Source: Epilithonimonas arachidiradicis (GTDB lineage: Bacteria; Bacteroidota; Bacteroidia; Flavobacteriales; Weeksellaceae). Taken from it: DNA of 64,000 bases. The stretch is taken from assembly GCF_003610695.1 (NCBI RefSeq), contig NZ_RAQH01000002.1:1-64000 (forward strand), written 5' to 3'. The position numbers and the translations under genes are program-made. This document shows positions 45,435 through 53,163 of this stretch, in pieces; the first letter of the stretch is position 1; each line of letters starts with the position of its first letter. Below the pieces are notes generated by a model. That model was not told the origin of the DNA. It was given only the letters and a program-made list of their open reading frames with translations, and ran no database searches.

Positions 45435-45840
45435 ATTTTAAACTTAAGATTGCTAATTTATAGCCTTTCATCCCAAATCCGGAAATCACAGCATTGCAAC
45501 TTTCCGCGGTTACAGATTTTTTTCGGAATTCTTCACGTTTGTAGATATTGCTGATGTGAACTTCAACTTTAGGTTTGCCAATATTCTTAAGACAATCCGA
45601 AATAGCATAAGAATAATGGGTAAAAGCACCTGGATTAATAATTACAGCTTCGAAATCATCTTCCTGCAAACGGTTAATCAATTCACCTTCGATATTGGAT
45701 TGGTAATATACAATTTCGTCAGAAGAGAATTCATTGTTTAATTCATTCAGATAATCTTCCATAGAAACAGAACCGTAGATTTCCGGTTCGCGTGTTCCAA
45801 GAAGGTTGAGATTCGGACCGTTGATGATGAGGATTTTCAT
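45433..45840 (-). CDS. aroQ: 3-dehydroquinate dehydratase, type II
   Basis: A 135-residue shikimate-pathway enzyme that removes water from 3-dehydroquinate. The family motifs are all visible: NGPNLNLLGTREPEIYG at the N-terminus (with the catalytic tyrosine), YQSNIEGELI, NPGAFTHYSYAI, VEVHISNIYKREEFR (histidine) and the C-terminal GFGMKGY. The length is at the short end for the dodecameric type II enzyme. It lies downstream of a tRNA-Glu gene on the same strand, separated by a terminator. Confidence 0.96.
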   Translation of the reverse strand: MKILIINGPNLNLLGTREPEIYGSVSMEDYLNELNNEFSSDEIVYYQSNIEGELINRLQEDDFEAVIINPGAFTHYSYAISDCLKNIGKPKVEVHISNIYKREEFRKKSVTAESCNAVISGFGMKGYKLAILSLK

Positions 45841-45874
45841 AGCATTTAAATAATAATCAAATATAATAAAAATA

Positions 45875-45904
45875 AAAAACCTTCAGAAGAACTGAAGGTT
45901 TTTA
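45875..45904. terminator. Terminator after the first tRNA-Glu
   Basis: AAAAACCTTCAG pairs with CTGAAGGTTTTT around AAGAA; it works on the minus strand behind the tRNA. Confidence 0.85.
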
Positions 45905-45906
45905 AG

Positions 45907-45978
45907 TAGCCCGTAGGGGAATCGAACCCCTCTTACCAGAATGAAAATCTGAGGTCCTAACCGATAGACGAACGGGCC
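45907..45978 (-). tRNA. tRNA-Glu (anticodon TTC), copy 1
   Basis: On the minus strand: acceptor GGCCCGT pairs with ACGGGCT, anticodon loop TTTTCAT gives anticodon TTC, T arm AGGGG-TTCGATT-CCCCT pairs perfectly. The discriminator is A; CCA is not encoded. Identical to copy 2. Confidence 0.95.
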
Positions 45979-46043
45979 AGGTTAATTTTCTATGTTTAAT
46001 TTAGTAATCTAATTTAAAAAAAACAGATTCTAAAAGTTTTAAA

Positions 46044-46078
46044 AAAAATACCTCCAGAAAATTAGTGAAGGTATTTTA
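46044..46078 (-). terminator. Candidate terminator after the second tRNA-Glu
   Basis: On the minus strand AAAATACCTTC pairs imperfectly with GGAGGTATTTT, followed by a T run. It stands right after tRNA copy 2, so it could separate the two tRNA units. Confidence 0.65.
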
Positions 46079-46080
46079 AG

Positions 46081-46152
46081 TAGCCCGTAGGGGAATCGAA
46101 CCCCTCTTACCAGAATGAAAATCTGAGGTCCTAACCGATAGACGAACGGGCC
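46081..46152 (-). tRNA. tRNA-Glu (anticodon TTC), copy 2
   Basis: Identical to copy 1 in all 72 bases. It begins only 11 bases after the rpsT stop codon on the same strand with no hairpin in between, so it is probably processed from an rpsT-tRNA transcript. Confidence 0.95.
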
Positions 46153-46163
46153 AGACTCTTATC

Positions 46164-46418
46164 TTAAGCTAAGCTGTTAACGTGCTTAGTTAATTTGCTT
46201 TTTAGATTAGCCGCTTTGTTTTTGTGGATAATATTTTTCTTAGCTAATTTATCCAACAAAGAGATTACTTTTGGAAGTTGCTCAGCAGCAACAGTTTTAT
46301 CCGCTTCATTTCTTAATACTTTCAAAGCTGTTCTAGCAGTTTTGTGGTAGTATCTGTTACGAAGTCTTCTTACTTCGTTTTGTCTGATTCTCTTAAGTGC
46401 TGATTTATGATTTGCCAT
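46164..46418 (-). CDS. rpsT: 30S ribosomal protein S20
   Basis: An 84-residue basic helical protein starting [18 protein letters not shown], the canonical S20 N-terminus; it binds the 5' and 3' minor domains of 16S rRNA. The start at 46418 is chosen from this conserved sequence; the longer frame beginning 21 bases upstream reaches into the leader and is not conserved. A promoter with ideal spacing lies just upstream (46437-46466). Confidence 0.97.
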   Translation of the reverse strand: MANHKSALKRIRQNEVRRLRNRYYHKTARTALKVLRNEADKTVAAEQLPKVISLLDKLAKKNIIHKNKAANLKSKLTKHVNSLA

Positions 46419-46436
46419 ATCGTTCAAATGTGGGTG

Positions 46437-46466
46437 CAAAGATAAAAACTATTTTTTAATTTGCAA
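46437..46466 (-). promoter_or_regulatory. Promoter of rpsT
   Basis: On the minus strand TTG (46464-46466), 19 bases, then TATCTTTG (46437-46444): a full match to the flavobacterial consensus. The leader to the ATG is about 12-15 bases. Confidence 0.75.
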
Positions 46467-46679
46467 ACTTTTTAAAAAAAAAAATTAAAATTTATTTTGC
46501 CTTGATCGAATCATTTTTGATTACGAAGATTTAATGTTCTTCATTCCTCTTTTAAGGCGTTGCAAAAGTATAGATATTTTTTAAAATTCAAAATGTTTTT
46601 TTGATATTTTTCAGACTTTAAATTCCGGATAAAAAAAATGAAAGCTACCATCAATAACTTTCACTTTGTTTTTTTATTG

Positions 46680-46751
46680 TAGCCTATAGGGGAATCGAAC
46701 CGCTGTTGCAAGAAAGAAAATCTTGAGTCCTAACCACTAGACGAATAGGCC
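46680..46751 (-). tRNA. tRNA-Glu (anticodon TTC), divergent third copy
   Basis: On the minus strand: acceptor GGCCTAT pairs with ATAGGCT, anticodon stem CAAGA/TCTTG, loop TTTTCTT, anticodon TTC, discriminator A. The T arm reads AGCGG-TTCGATT-CCCCT, which leaves a C-C mismatch in the middle of the T stem, unlike copies 1 and 2. Its own promoter lies at 46769-46799. It may be functional with a weakened T stem, or decaying. Confidence 0.85.
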
Positions 46752-46768
46752 ATCCGTTTTACGGTCTG

Positions 46769-46799
46769 CAAAAATAGATACTTTATATTTTTTCCGCAA
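46769..46799 (-). promoter_or_regulatory. Promoter of the third tRNA-Glu
   Basis: On the minus strand TTG (46797-46799), 20 bases, then TATTTTTG (46769-46776). The tRNA begins about 18 bases after the -7 box. Confidence 0.7.
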
Positions 46800-46809
46800 C
46801 AGTTTTTAT

Positions 46810-48093
46810 CTATTTCAGTTTTTTCTCGATAACTGTATTGTTGATCCCTTTGCTTTCAAGATCTTTTTGTGCTTTGACAGCATCTTCAAATGTTCTGTAT
46901 CTTCCAAAGGTATAATAGAAAATGCCGTTTTCTTTGGTTCTGATCATGTCCGGAAGTGTTTTCATAACAACTGACTTTGAATCCAGTTTATCCTTCCCCG
47001 CATAGATTTCTAAAGTATAATAGCCCATTCCTAATGCTTGATTCGGAACAAAACTGATCGCCATAGAATTTCGGAAGCCTGCATCTTTTGCTGTTTTCAG
47101 ATTGGTATCTCTTACAGAGGCATAATTAGTGGTTCCGTAGTAATACTTGTATGCGCCATTTTCTTTGATCGGTAAAATGTATTTAAGACCTTTAAGGGCT
47201 GGATCATCCTCGTTATATTTGGTTGGCGTACTCATTAATAAGATCCTGAAATCATTTTTCAATGGCTGTTCTACCGGTTTTTCAGGTTCAGGCTCTTTGA
47301 TATTTCGGTCAACTAATTTCTTGTAACTCACAATTGCATTGAAGATGCTCTCGGCAATGGCCTGCTGACCTTCTTCTGTTGAGATATAGCGCGCGTCATC
47401 ATAATTATTGACAAAACCGGTTTCTATAAGGATGGAAGGCATCGCATTCATTCTTAGTACGTGCAGGTTTTCCTGTTTCACACCGCGCGACAATCTTTTA
47501 TCTTTTTTAACGAAATTTTCCTCAACCAGACCGCCAATCGTAAGACTCGCCTGGAGGTATTTACTTTGCTGTATTTTAAGAGCTATTAATGATTCAGGAG
47601 AACTGGGATTATAAGATGCGAAATTCTCCTTATCCTTTTCGTCCAGGAAAATTACATCGTTTTCTGCTTTTGCGACATCCAGGTTGGCTTTGTTTTGATT
47701 GGGACCTTGTACAAAAGTTTCCGTTCCCTGTGCTGTTGCGCTTTTGCTAGGTGATGAGTTAACGTGAATCGAGATGAATAGATCTGCTTTGCTTCTGTTG
47801 GCAAGATCTGTTCTAGCTGTCAAAGAAGGATATTCGTCCACCTTCCTTGTATAGATAACTTTGTAATCTTTGTGTTTTTCCAACATCCTCCCCAATTTCA
47901 GAACAATACCTAGCGTTACATTTTTTTCCTGTACCGATCCGATGTCACTGTAATATCTATTAGCACCAATGTCGCTGCCGCCGTGTCCCGCATCCAAAAC
48001 TATTGTGAATTTTTTCTGAGAATAAAAGCTGCTAAAACCAATAAAAAATGTTAACAGGAAGAAAATTTTATTATAAAATTTAAGGCTGGTCAT
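46810..48093 (-). CDS. N-acetylmuramoyl-L-alanine amidase (Amidase_3) with SPOR-like C-terminus
   Basis: A 427-residue exported cell-wall hydrolase that cuts the amide bond between MurNAc and the stem peptide. A signal peptide (~1-25) is followed by the Amidase_3 domain with zinc ligands in LDAGHGGSD (H), VQEKN (E) and FISIHVNSS (H), and the catalytic glutamate in SILIETGFVNN. An insert of ~40 residues follows the HVNSS motif. The C-terminal ~140 residues end in a SPOR-like repeat (YYTFGRYRTFEDAVKAQKDL) that would target septal glycan. It is divergent from the LptD-like gene, 42 bases apart. Confidence 0.92.
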   Translation of the reverse strand: MTSLKFYNKIFFLLTFFIGFSSFYSQKKFTIVLDAGHGGSDIGANRYYSDIGSVQEKNVTLGIVLKLGRMLEKHKDYKVIYTRKVDEYPSLTARTDLANRSKADLFISIHVNSSPSKSATAQGTETFVQGPNQNKANLDVAKAENDVIFLDEKDKENFASYNPSSPESLIALKIQQSKYLQASLTIGGLVEENFVKKDKRLSRGVKQENLHVLRMNAMPSILIETGFVNNYDDARYISTEEGQQAIAESIFNAIVSYKKLVDRNIKEPEPEKPVEQPLKNDFRILLMSTPTKYNEDDPALKGLKYILPIKENGAYKYYYGTTNYASVRDTNLKTAKDAGFRNSMAISFVPNQALGMGYYTLEIYAGKDKLDSKSVVMKTLPDMIRTKENGIFYYTFGRYRTFEDAVKAQKDLESKGINNTVIEKKLK

Positions 48094-48113
48094 TTTAATC
48101 TTTAAAATTTAAT

Positions 48114-48121
48114 TAATTTTG
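48114..48121 (+). promoter_or_regulatory. Candidate -7 box (TAATTTTG) of the LptD-like gene
   Basis: An exact TAnnTTTG match 14 bases before the ATG at 48136; the -33 element would lie within the divergent amidase leader. Confidence 0.5.
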
Positions 48122-48135
48122 AACCCAATTTCAGA

Positions 48136-50757
48136 ATGACTGCATTGGCTCGAAGTATTTTCAAAAGTATATTACTAATTTTAAATATCCTAATTTTTAA
48201 CAATATTTTATCACAAACTGTGCCTAAAAATATTGATGAAAAAAGTGGTGTTCAGGATACTGTCAGCGTATCCAGAGATACTGTATCTGTAAAAAAAGAT
48301 ACCATATTGCCAAAGGAACAACTGGATGATGTTGTTAAAACAAAAGCAGAATATAAAAGCAGCTCCTCGATCTCCAACAAACAAACTTTCTTAAACAAAA
48401 AAGCGCAGATTATCTATCAGGATATGCAGATTGATGCCGATTATATCAGGATAGACTGGGAAACGGGAAAAATCTATGCGAGAGGTGAGCAGGATGAGAA
48501 GGGTAGAATCACTGTTCCAGCTGTGGCGACACAAGGCGGAAAGAAATATGAGTATAACGAGGTTATTTATAATTATAAAACCAAGCAGGCTATTGCCTTC
48601 AATGCAAGGACTGAGGAGAGTGAAGGTGTAATTGTCGCAGAGAAAACCAAGAAATACAATGATTCGGTTTTTTTTATGAGAAAGGCGATTTACACAACGG
48701 ATGAATACTTTCTGAAGAAAAAAGATTCGCTTCCGGATTATCATATGTCGGCACCTAACATCAAATTGATCAAAGGAAAAGACAATGCTCAGCTGGTAAC
48801 CGGACCTATCCAGATGTATATAGAACAGGTTCCGACGCCTCTGATTATGCCTTTCGCCATTCTTCCTTTTTCTGATAAAAGATCTGCGGGGATTTTGATC
48901 CCGAGTTTTGGAGAGCGTCAGGATGTTGGTTTCTTTTTGAACGGATTAGGTTATTATCAGCCTATTGGTGATCATTTTGATTTGAAAATCCTGTCAGACA
49001 TCTATACCAAAGGAAGCTGGAACCTGAAACCGGAACTTAATTACCTTAAAAAATACAGATATTCCGGGAACTTTGCGGCGGATTACGGATATACGGTTCG
49101 AGGTATAAAAGGTCTTGATGATTATTCCAAAACCAAAACATTCAGGATTGCCTGGCGACATTCTCAGGATTCCAAAGCTAATCCTTATTTTACCTTCAAT
49201 GCGAGTGTGGATATTGTGAGCAGTAAGTTCTACAATAATACGGTTAACAACAATTATATTTTTAATCAGAATGTTCTTAACACGACTCAAACGTCAAGAG
49301 TTAACGTGACCAAAAGATTTCTGAATCTTCCTATAACGATCAGCGCAAGTATGGCTTATAACCAGAATTTTGCGACAGATCTTACAGATCTGCGTCTGCC
49401 GGATATGACAATAGCTGTTAATCAGTTTTATTTATTTAAACCAAAAACCGGTGTCAGAACAGGATTATTGGAAAATATTAATGTCAATACGGGTTTTGCG
49501 TTGAGTAACTATGTTACGACAACTTCCGACAAGCTATTCAAAAAAGAGATGTGGGACGAGCTGAAAACTGGCGCTAAAAACAATATTTCGATCTCTACGA
49601 ATACAACATTAGCCAAGTTTTTCACATTCTCACTGAGTGCCAATGCGGATAATGTAATGACGACGAAAACGCTTGAGAAAAACTATAATCCGATAACCAA
49701 TAAGGTAGAAGATAAGTACAACAGAGGTATTGCGGCTTACTCCAATTTCTCGACAAGTGCAAGTTTACAAACCATCTTGTATGGGCAAAAAAACTTTAGA
49801 AAAAATTCTCCGATTGTCGCCATCCGTCACATGATAACGCCGAGCGTCAGCTTCTCATATTCGCCAGACTTCTCAGAAAGAAGCTGGGGTTATTATAAGA
49901 ATTATTCTAATGCCAGAGGAGAGATGACACCTTATTCGATATTTGATAACGGGATTTATGGAGCACCACCATCAGGACTTCAGCAGACAATGGGTTTCAA
50001 TATTGCGAATAATGTTGAGATGAAGGTAAGGTCCAAAACAGATTCTACCGGTGTAAAAAAAGTGAAGATCTTTGAAAACCTTAATATCTCGGGAGGATAC
50101 AATTTTGCTGCTGAGAAGTACAAATGGTCTGTTTTCAGCGTTAATGCGCAATCGTCATTCTTTAATAATAAACTGAATGTCAACTCGAGCCTTACCATAG
50201 AACCTTACGAAATTGTTTTTACAGACGGTTTGGATACTGGTGTGAGAACAGAGAATTTTGGTCACTTTAGTTTACAGGGATTCAATGTTCAGATGTCTTA
50301 TCCAATGAGCGAGGCTATTTTTGGAAAGAAAGAAGAATTGTCCAAGATCTATAAAAAGAAAGGCGAGATCCGGAACGAGAATTATTTTTTCGATGATGAT
50401 AATTACTCCCATTACCGTCCAACCTGGACTCTGAACGTGAATGCCAATTATGCCTATACAAGAGGTCTTACGAGGACGGCTACCAAAGTTGCAACTATTG
50501 GTCTGGACGGTAGTATCAAGCTGACACCTTATTGGAACATCAACGGAAGTACCAATTATGACATCGAGAAAAAGGAATTGGGCTATACAAGATTAGGTTT
50601 TGCAAGAGATCAGCGTAGTTTCACCATTACTTTTAACTGGGTTCCGTTTGGACAATATAAAGTTTATGATTTTTTCATCGGTATCAAAGCCAATATACTT
50701 AAAGATGCTGTGAAGTATAAAGAGAGAAGCTTTACCCAGCCGAACAGTACTTTTTAG
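48136..50757 (+). CDS. Putative LPS-assembly protein LptD (Bacteroidota type)
   Basis: An 873-residue outer-membrane protein. After an N-terminal signal or anchor (~10-27) and a serine/threonine/aspartate-rich linker comes an OstA/LptA-like beta-jellyroll (~75-220; IIYQDMQIDADYIRIDWETGKIYARG). The remainder is a large beta barrel with the early PTPLIMPFAILPFSDKRSAGILIPSFGE line typical of Bacteroidota LptD. With LptE it would insert lipopolysaccharide into the outer leaflet. The order amidase, LptD-like, RidA is one I recall from many flavobacteria. Confidence 0.87.
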   Translation: MTALARSIFKSILLILNILIFNNILSQTVPKNIDEKSGVQDTVSVSRDTVSVKKDTILPKEQLDDVVKTKAEYKSSSSISNKQTFLNKKAQIIYQDMQIDADYIRIDWETGKIYARGEQDEKGRITVPAVATQGGKKYEYNEVIYNYKTKQAIAFNARTEESEGVIVAEKTKKYNDSVFFMRKAIYTTDEYFLKKKDSLPDYHMSAPNIKLIKGKDNAQLVTGPIQMYIEQVPTPLIMPFAILPFSDKRSAGILIPSFGERQDVGFFLNGLGYYQPIGDHFDLKILSDIYTKGSWNLKPELNYLKKYRYSGNFAADYGYTVRGIKGLDDYSKTKTFRIAWRHSQDSKANPYFTFNASVDIVSSKFYNNTVNNNYIFNQNVLNTTQTSRVNVTKRFLNLPITISASMAYNQNFATDLTDLRLPDMTIAVNQFYLFKPKTGVRTGLLENINVNTGFALSNYVTTTSDKLFKKEMWDELKTGAKNNISISTNTTLAKFFTFSLSANADNVMTTKTLEKNYNPITNKVEDKYNRGIAAYSNFSTSASLQTILYGQKNFRKNSPIVAIRHMITPSVSFSYSPDFSERSWGYYKNYSNARGEMTPYSIFDNGIYGAPPSGLQQTMGFNIANNVEMKVRSKTDSTGVKKVKIFENLNISGGYNFAAEKYKWSVFSVNAQSSFFNNKLNVNSSLTIEPYEIVFTDGLDTGVRTENFGHFSLQGFNVQMSYPMSEAIFGKKEELSKIYKKKGEIRNENYFFDDDNYSHYRPTWTLNVNANYAYTRGLTRTATKVATIGLDGSIKLTPYWNINGSTNYDIEKKELGYTRLGFARDQRSFTITFNWVPFGQYKVYDFFIGIKANILKDAVKYKERSFTQPNSTF

Positions 50758-50847
50758 GATCGGAATTGCCAGGTAGCCATTTTTAGTTATTATAGAATAT
50801 AAATAGAAATCTTTGACCTCTGGTTTCCAACTTCCGTCTAATTTATA

Positions 50848-50855
50848 TAGTTTTG
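50848..50855 (+). promoter_or_regulatory. Candidate -7 box (TAGTTTTG) of the RidA gene
   Basis: An exact TAnnTTTG match 19 bases before the ATG at 50875. Confidence 0.45.
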
Positions 50856-50874
50856 TAAAAATTTAATTTTTCTA

Positions 50875-51255
50875 ATGAAAAAAATCATTCATACGTCAGA
50901 AGCGCCGGCAGCTATCGGACCTTATTCACAAGCTTGTTTAGTTAACGGAACATTATACATCTCGGGACAGATCCCTGTAGATCCGGAGTCCGGAAAACTG
51001 ATTGAAGGGATCGAAAAGGAAACACACCAGGTGATGAAAAACCTGAAAGCGATTCTAACCGAAGCTGGAATGAGTTTTGATAATGCTGTAAAAGCATCGA
51101 TTTTTCTAAAAAATATGGATGATTTTGCTGTTGTGAATGAGATCTATGCGTCTTACTTTAACAACGATCAGTTTCCGGCGAGAGAAACTGTGCAGGTGTC
51201 TTGTCTTCCAAAAAATGTTGATGTAGAAATATCAATGATTGCATACAAAGACTAG
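50875..51255 (+). CDS. ridA: RidA family enamine/imine deaminase
   Basis: A 126-residue protein of the YjgF/YER057c/UK114 family; it hydrolyses reactive 2-aminoacrylate and other enamines made by PLP enzymes. PYSQACLVNGTLYISGQIPVDP, the MKNLKAILTEAGMSFDNAVKA helix, and FPARETVQVSCLP with the substrate-binding arginine are all present, and the C-terminal glutamate (VEISMIA) completes the site. The stop codon is directly followed by the ATG of the next gene. Confidence 0.95.
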   Translation: MKKIIHTSEAPAAIGPYSQACLVNGTLYISGQIPVDPESGKLIEGIEKETHQVMKNLKAILTEAGMSFDNAVKASIFLKNMDDFAVVNEIYASYFNNDQFPARETVQVSCLPKNVDVEISMIAYKD

Positions 51256-51720
51256 ATGAACTTTCTTAGGAATACATTAGGTGTTTTGGCTGGTTTAACA
51301 GTGGCCGCTCTCATTATCACATTCGGGATAAAGATCGATTCTGACTGGGTTACTTACAAGCAGTTTGCACCTTTTGATCATTGGGAAGCACTTCTCCAGT
51401 CGGTTCAGAAAAAAGATTCTTTCTTTGTCGCCTTACTTTTTTTCGGAGGATTGGGCGTAACATTTGGAGGGGTGGTAACCGCAATGATTGTGAAATATGC
51501 CAAAGTGGCTTATGCTATTCTGATAGGCTTCATTATGCTTTTCATTGCGATGCTGGATATCATCATCTATCCCTATCATCCTGTTTTTTATAAGATATCG
51601 ATATTCTTAATTTTCTTCCCATTCTCCTGGATCGGCGGAAAAATCACCGAAGTCATCTACGAAAGACGGAAAAAACGAGCTAAGCAACTACAATTAAAAA
51701 ATAAAAAACCACAAGACTGA
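51256..51720 (+). CDS. Small membrane protein of unknown function
   Basis: A 154-residue protein with about four transmembrane helices (~5-25, 55-80, 84-103, 108-128) and a strongly basic C-terminal tail (RRKKRAKQLQLKNKKPQD). It begins at the base after the ridA stop, so translation is coupled. The last codons and the stop codon form the left arm and loop of the terminator hairpin. No family is recognised beyond a generic flavobacterial membrane protein. Confidence 0.72.
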   Translation: MNFLRNTLGVLAGLTVAALIITFGIKIDSDWVTYKQFAPFDHWEALLQSVQKKDSFFVALLFFGGLGVTFGGVVTAMIVKYAKVAYAILIGFIMLFIAMLDIIIYPYHPVFYKISIFLIFFPFSWIGGKITEVIYERRKKRAKQLQLKNKKPQD

Positions 51721-51734
51721 TCTTGTGGTTTTTT
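51703..51734 (+). terminator. Terminator built into the 3' end of the coding region
   Basis: AAAAAACCACAAGA (inside the coding sequence) pairs with TCTTGTGGTTTTTT; the loop CTGA contains the stop codon. Confidence 0.87.
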
Positions 51735-52121
51735 GTTGGAGTGAATTGAAGCTTATTATTTAACCTGAGGCCGGGTAACGATTTACTTTAAATTTCTGAA
51801 TATCAAACAGAGTATATTATCAATAGCGTCGGTCTTCAGCCCGATGTATTAAAATGTAATTTAAAAAGGCTTTAGCCAAAACATATTTTAAGTTTTGGCT
51901 AAAGCATAACACTCTTTTTCCACACTAAAATGGGCTTTAGCCCATTCCTATTGAATAATTTCTTAACCTGAACTCAGGTTATTTAGACTATCGTTAAAGT
52001 TAAAGCGACAGAGCCATAATCTTTAATAACATCAATAAAATAATATGGCAGAGCCACCAACTGTTAATAGAACAGTTTCTTGCAATTGGTTAAAGCTCCG
52101 TAGGAGCGACATGTTAAAAAA
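51735..52121. repeat. Mosaic of intergenic hairpin repeats
   Basis: Non-coding DNA with several perfect hairpins: GCTTTAGCCAAAAC/GTTTTGGCTAAAGC (51869-51882 and 51892-51905), AATGGGCTTTAGCCCATT (51929-51946), AACCTGA/TCAGGTT (51965-51980) and GCTCC-GTA-GGAGC followed by GACAT (52095-52112). TTAACCTGA occurs twice (51760 area and 51963 area). These look like dispersed repeats typical of Chryseobacterium-type intergenic DNA. Confidence 0.65.
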
Positions 52122-52372
52122 GTAGGAGAACCAAAAGAATCCATTGGTAAGCCTTTATCAAAGATAGGAGAGGTTAGTAAAAGATAGCCAATCCTATAAA
52201 TAGTGAAAGCGATCCTGTAAAAATAGTAGGTTCGCCTTCCAAATACTTAGCCGAGCCTACAAAAGTTATAAGTAAGTCTTTCAAATTGGTACGCTCGCCT
52301 ACTAAATCCATAGGCTAGCTTACTGAATTGATAGGCTTGCCTATAATATTCATAGGCGAACAACTTTAAGTT
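52122..52372. repeat. Degenerate 21-bp tandem array, about 12 units
   Basis: Unit starts lie at 52122, 52143, 52164, 52184, 52205, 52226, 52247, 52268, 52289, 52310, 52331 and 52352: all 21 bp apart except one of 20 bp. The loose consensus is RTAGGCnnGCCTAnnAAATnn. No two units are identical, but the period is exact. On the minus strand, units 11 to 4 read as heptads of the form xFxRxxY with one TAA in unit 7. No start codon or ribosome site was found. Confidence 0.8.
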
Positions 52373-52440
52373 GATTCCTAGCCTTAAAGTTTCTTCAATA
52401 AATATTCTAAGATATTAATGTAAAGCAAATGCCATAAAAA

Positions 52441-52470
52441 AATCCGCCTTGAAAACTCAAAGCGGATTTG
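52441..52470 (-). terminator. Intrinsic terminator of the 160-residue orphan gene
   Basis: On the minus strand AAATCCGC pairs with GCGGATTT around a 14-base loop, followed by T. It stands ~20 bases after the stop codon at 52489. Confidence 0.75.
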
Positions 52471-52488
52471 TGTGGATTAATAATAAGA

Positions 52489-52971
52489 CTATTCGGATAG
52501 TGGTGCGTCGTCTGTTTTGCTTTTATTGGTAAATCGGCTATTCCAGCTATCCACATCGCGCATCGCAAGATCCAGTGCTGCATCATTCTCTCGGGAGAGT
52601 TGCAGGTTATTTTTGTAACGGTCGGTAAGTGCCATAATATCTGCAGAAGCCCCTAGCTGAATCTTCTCAAAAGTTTCAAGATTCTGCAGAATGGCTATTC
52701 TGCTGCCTTCCAGATTGCTGTAATAATCCAATAGTGCCACGAGTTCTTCTGGACTGTCGCTCCTGCCCAGAGCATCCGGAAACTGTGTGGCAATGCGAGA
52801 GATTAATCGTGCGTAGCCTTCTCTGCCTTCCGCCATCGTTCGCATGCCGGGTTTCTCGTCATCCGTTAAATTGATTTTGTAAGGATTGATTGGTGTAAGA
52901 GCACCAGTAATGGTTGCGGTATAGGTATCCGTAACGGCTTTTGCCGGGATACTAAGAATGAATTTTCTCAT
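52489..52971 (-). CDS. Orphan 160-residue helical protein, unknown family
   Basis: A 160-residue protein without signal peptide, starting MRKFILSIPAKAVTDTYTAT. Apart from the first ~40 residues it appears all-helical and acidic, with GMRTMAEGREGYARLISRIA, ALLDYYSNLEGSRIAILQNL and DLAMRDVDSWNSRFTN as marked helices. I recognise no domain. Its DNA is visibly richer in G+C than the flanking intergenic DNA and most neighbours, which may mean recent acquisition or unusual codon choice. It stands alone, with a terminator and the 21-bp array on its 3' side. Confidence 0.78.
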   Translation of the reverse strand: MRKFILSIPAKAVTDTYTATITGALTPINPYKINLTDDEKPGMRTMAEGREGYARLISRIATQFPDALGRSDSPEELVALLDYYSNLEGSRIAILQNLETFEKIQLGASADIMALTDRYKNNLQLSRENDAALDLAMRDVDSWNSRFTNKSKTDDAPLSE

Positions 52972-53163
52972 CTTTTGTGTTGTTTTTAATTAAAAATTGA
53001 ATTTCGTTAATGAGATAAAATTAAAATAAATATTGGTATATCCGCAGATAATGTCTGATAAAAATTAAAAATTCATTAAATTTTTGTCAAAATGTGATTT
53101 TCCGTACTTTCTTATTGTGAGAATTTTTTACATTAGTGATGTAATAAAAAAACAAAATAACTT

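Noticed and set aside
52122-52372. 21-bp array as a CRISPR
   Set aside because: Units are contiguous without spacers, differ from each other, and no cas gene is near.
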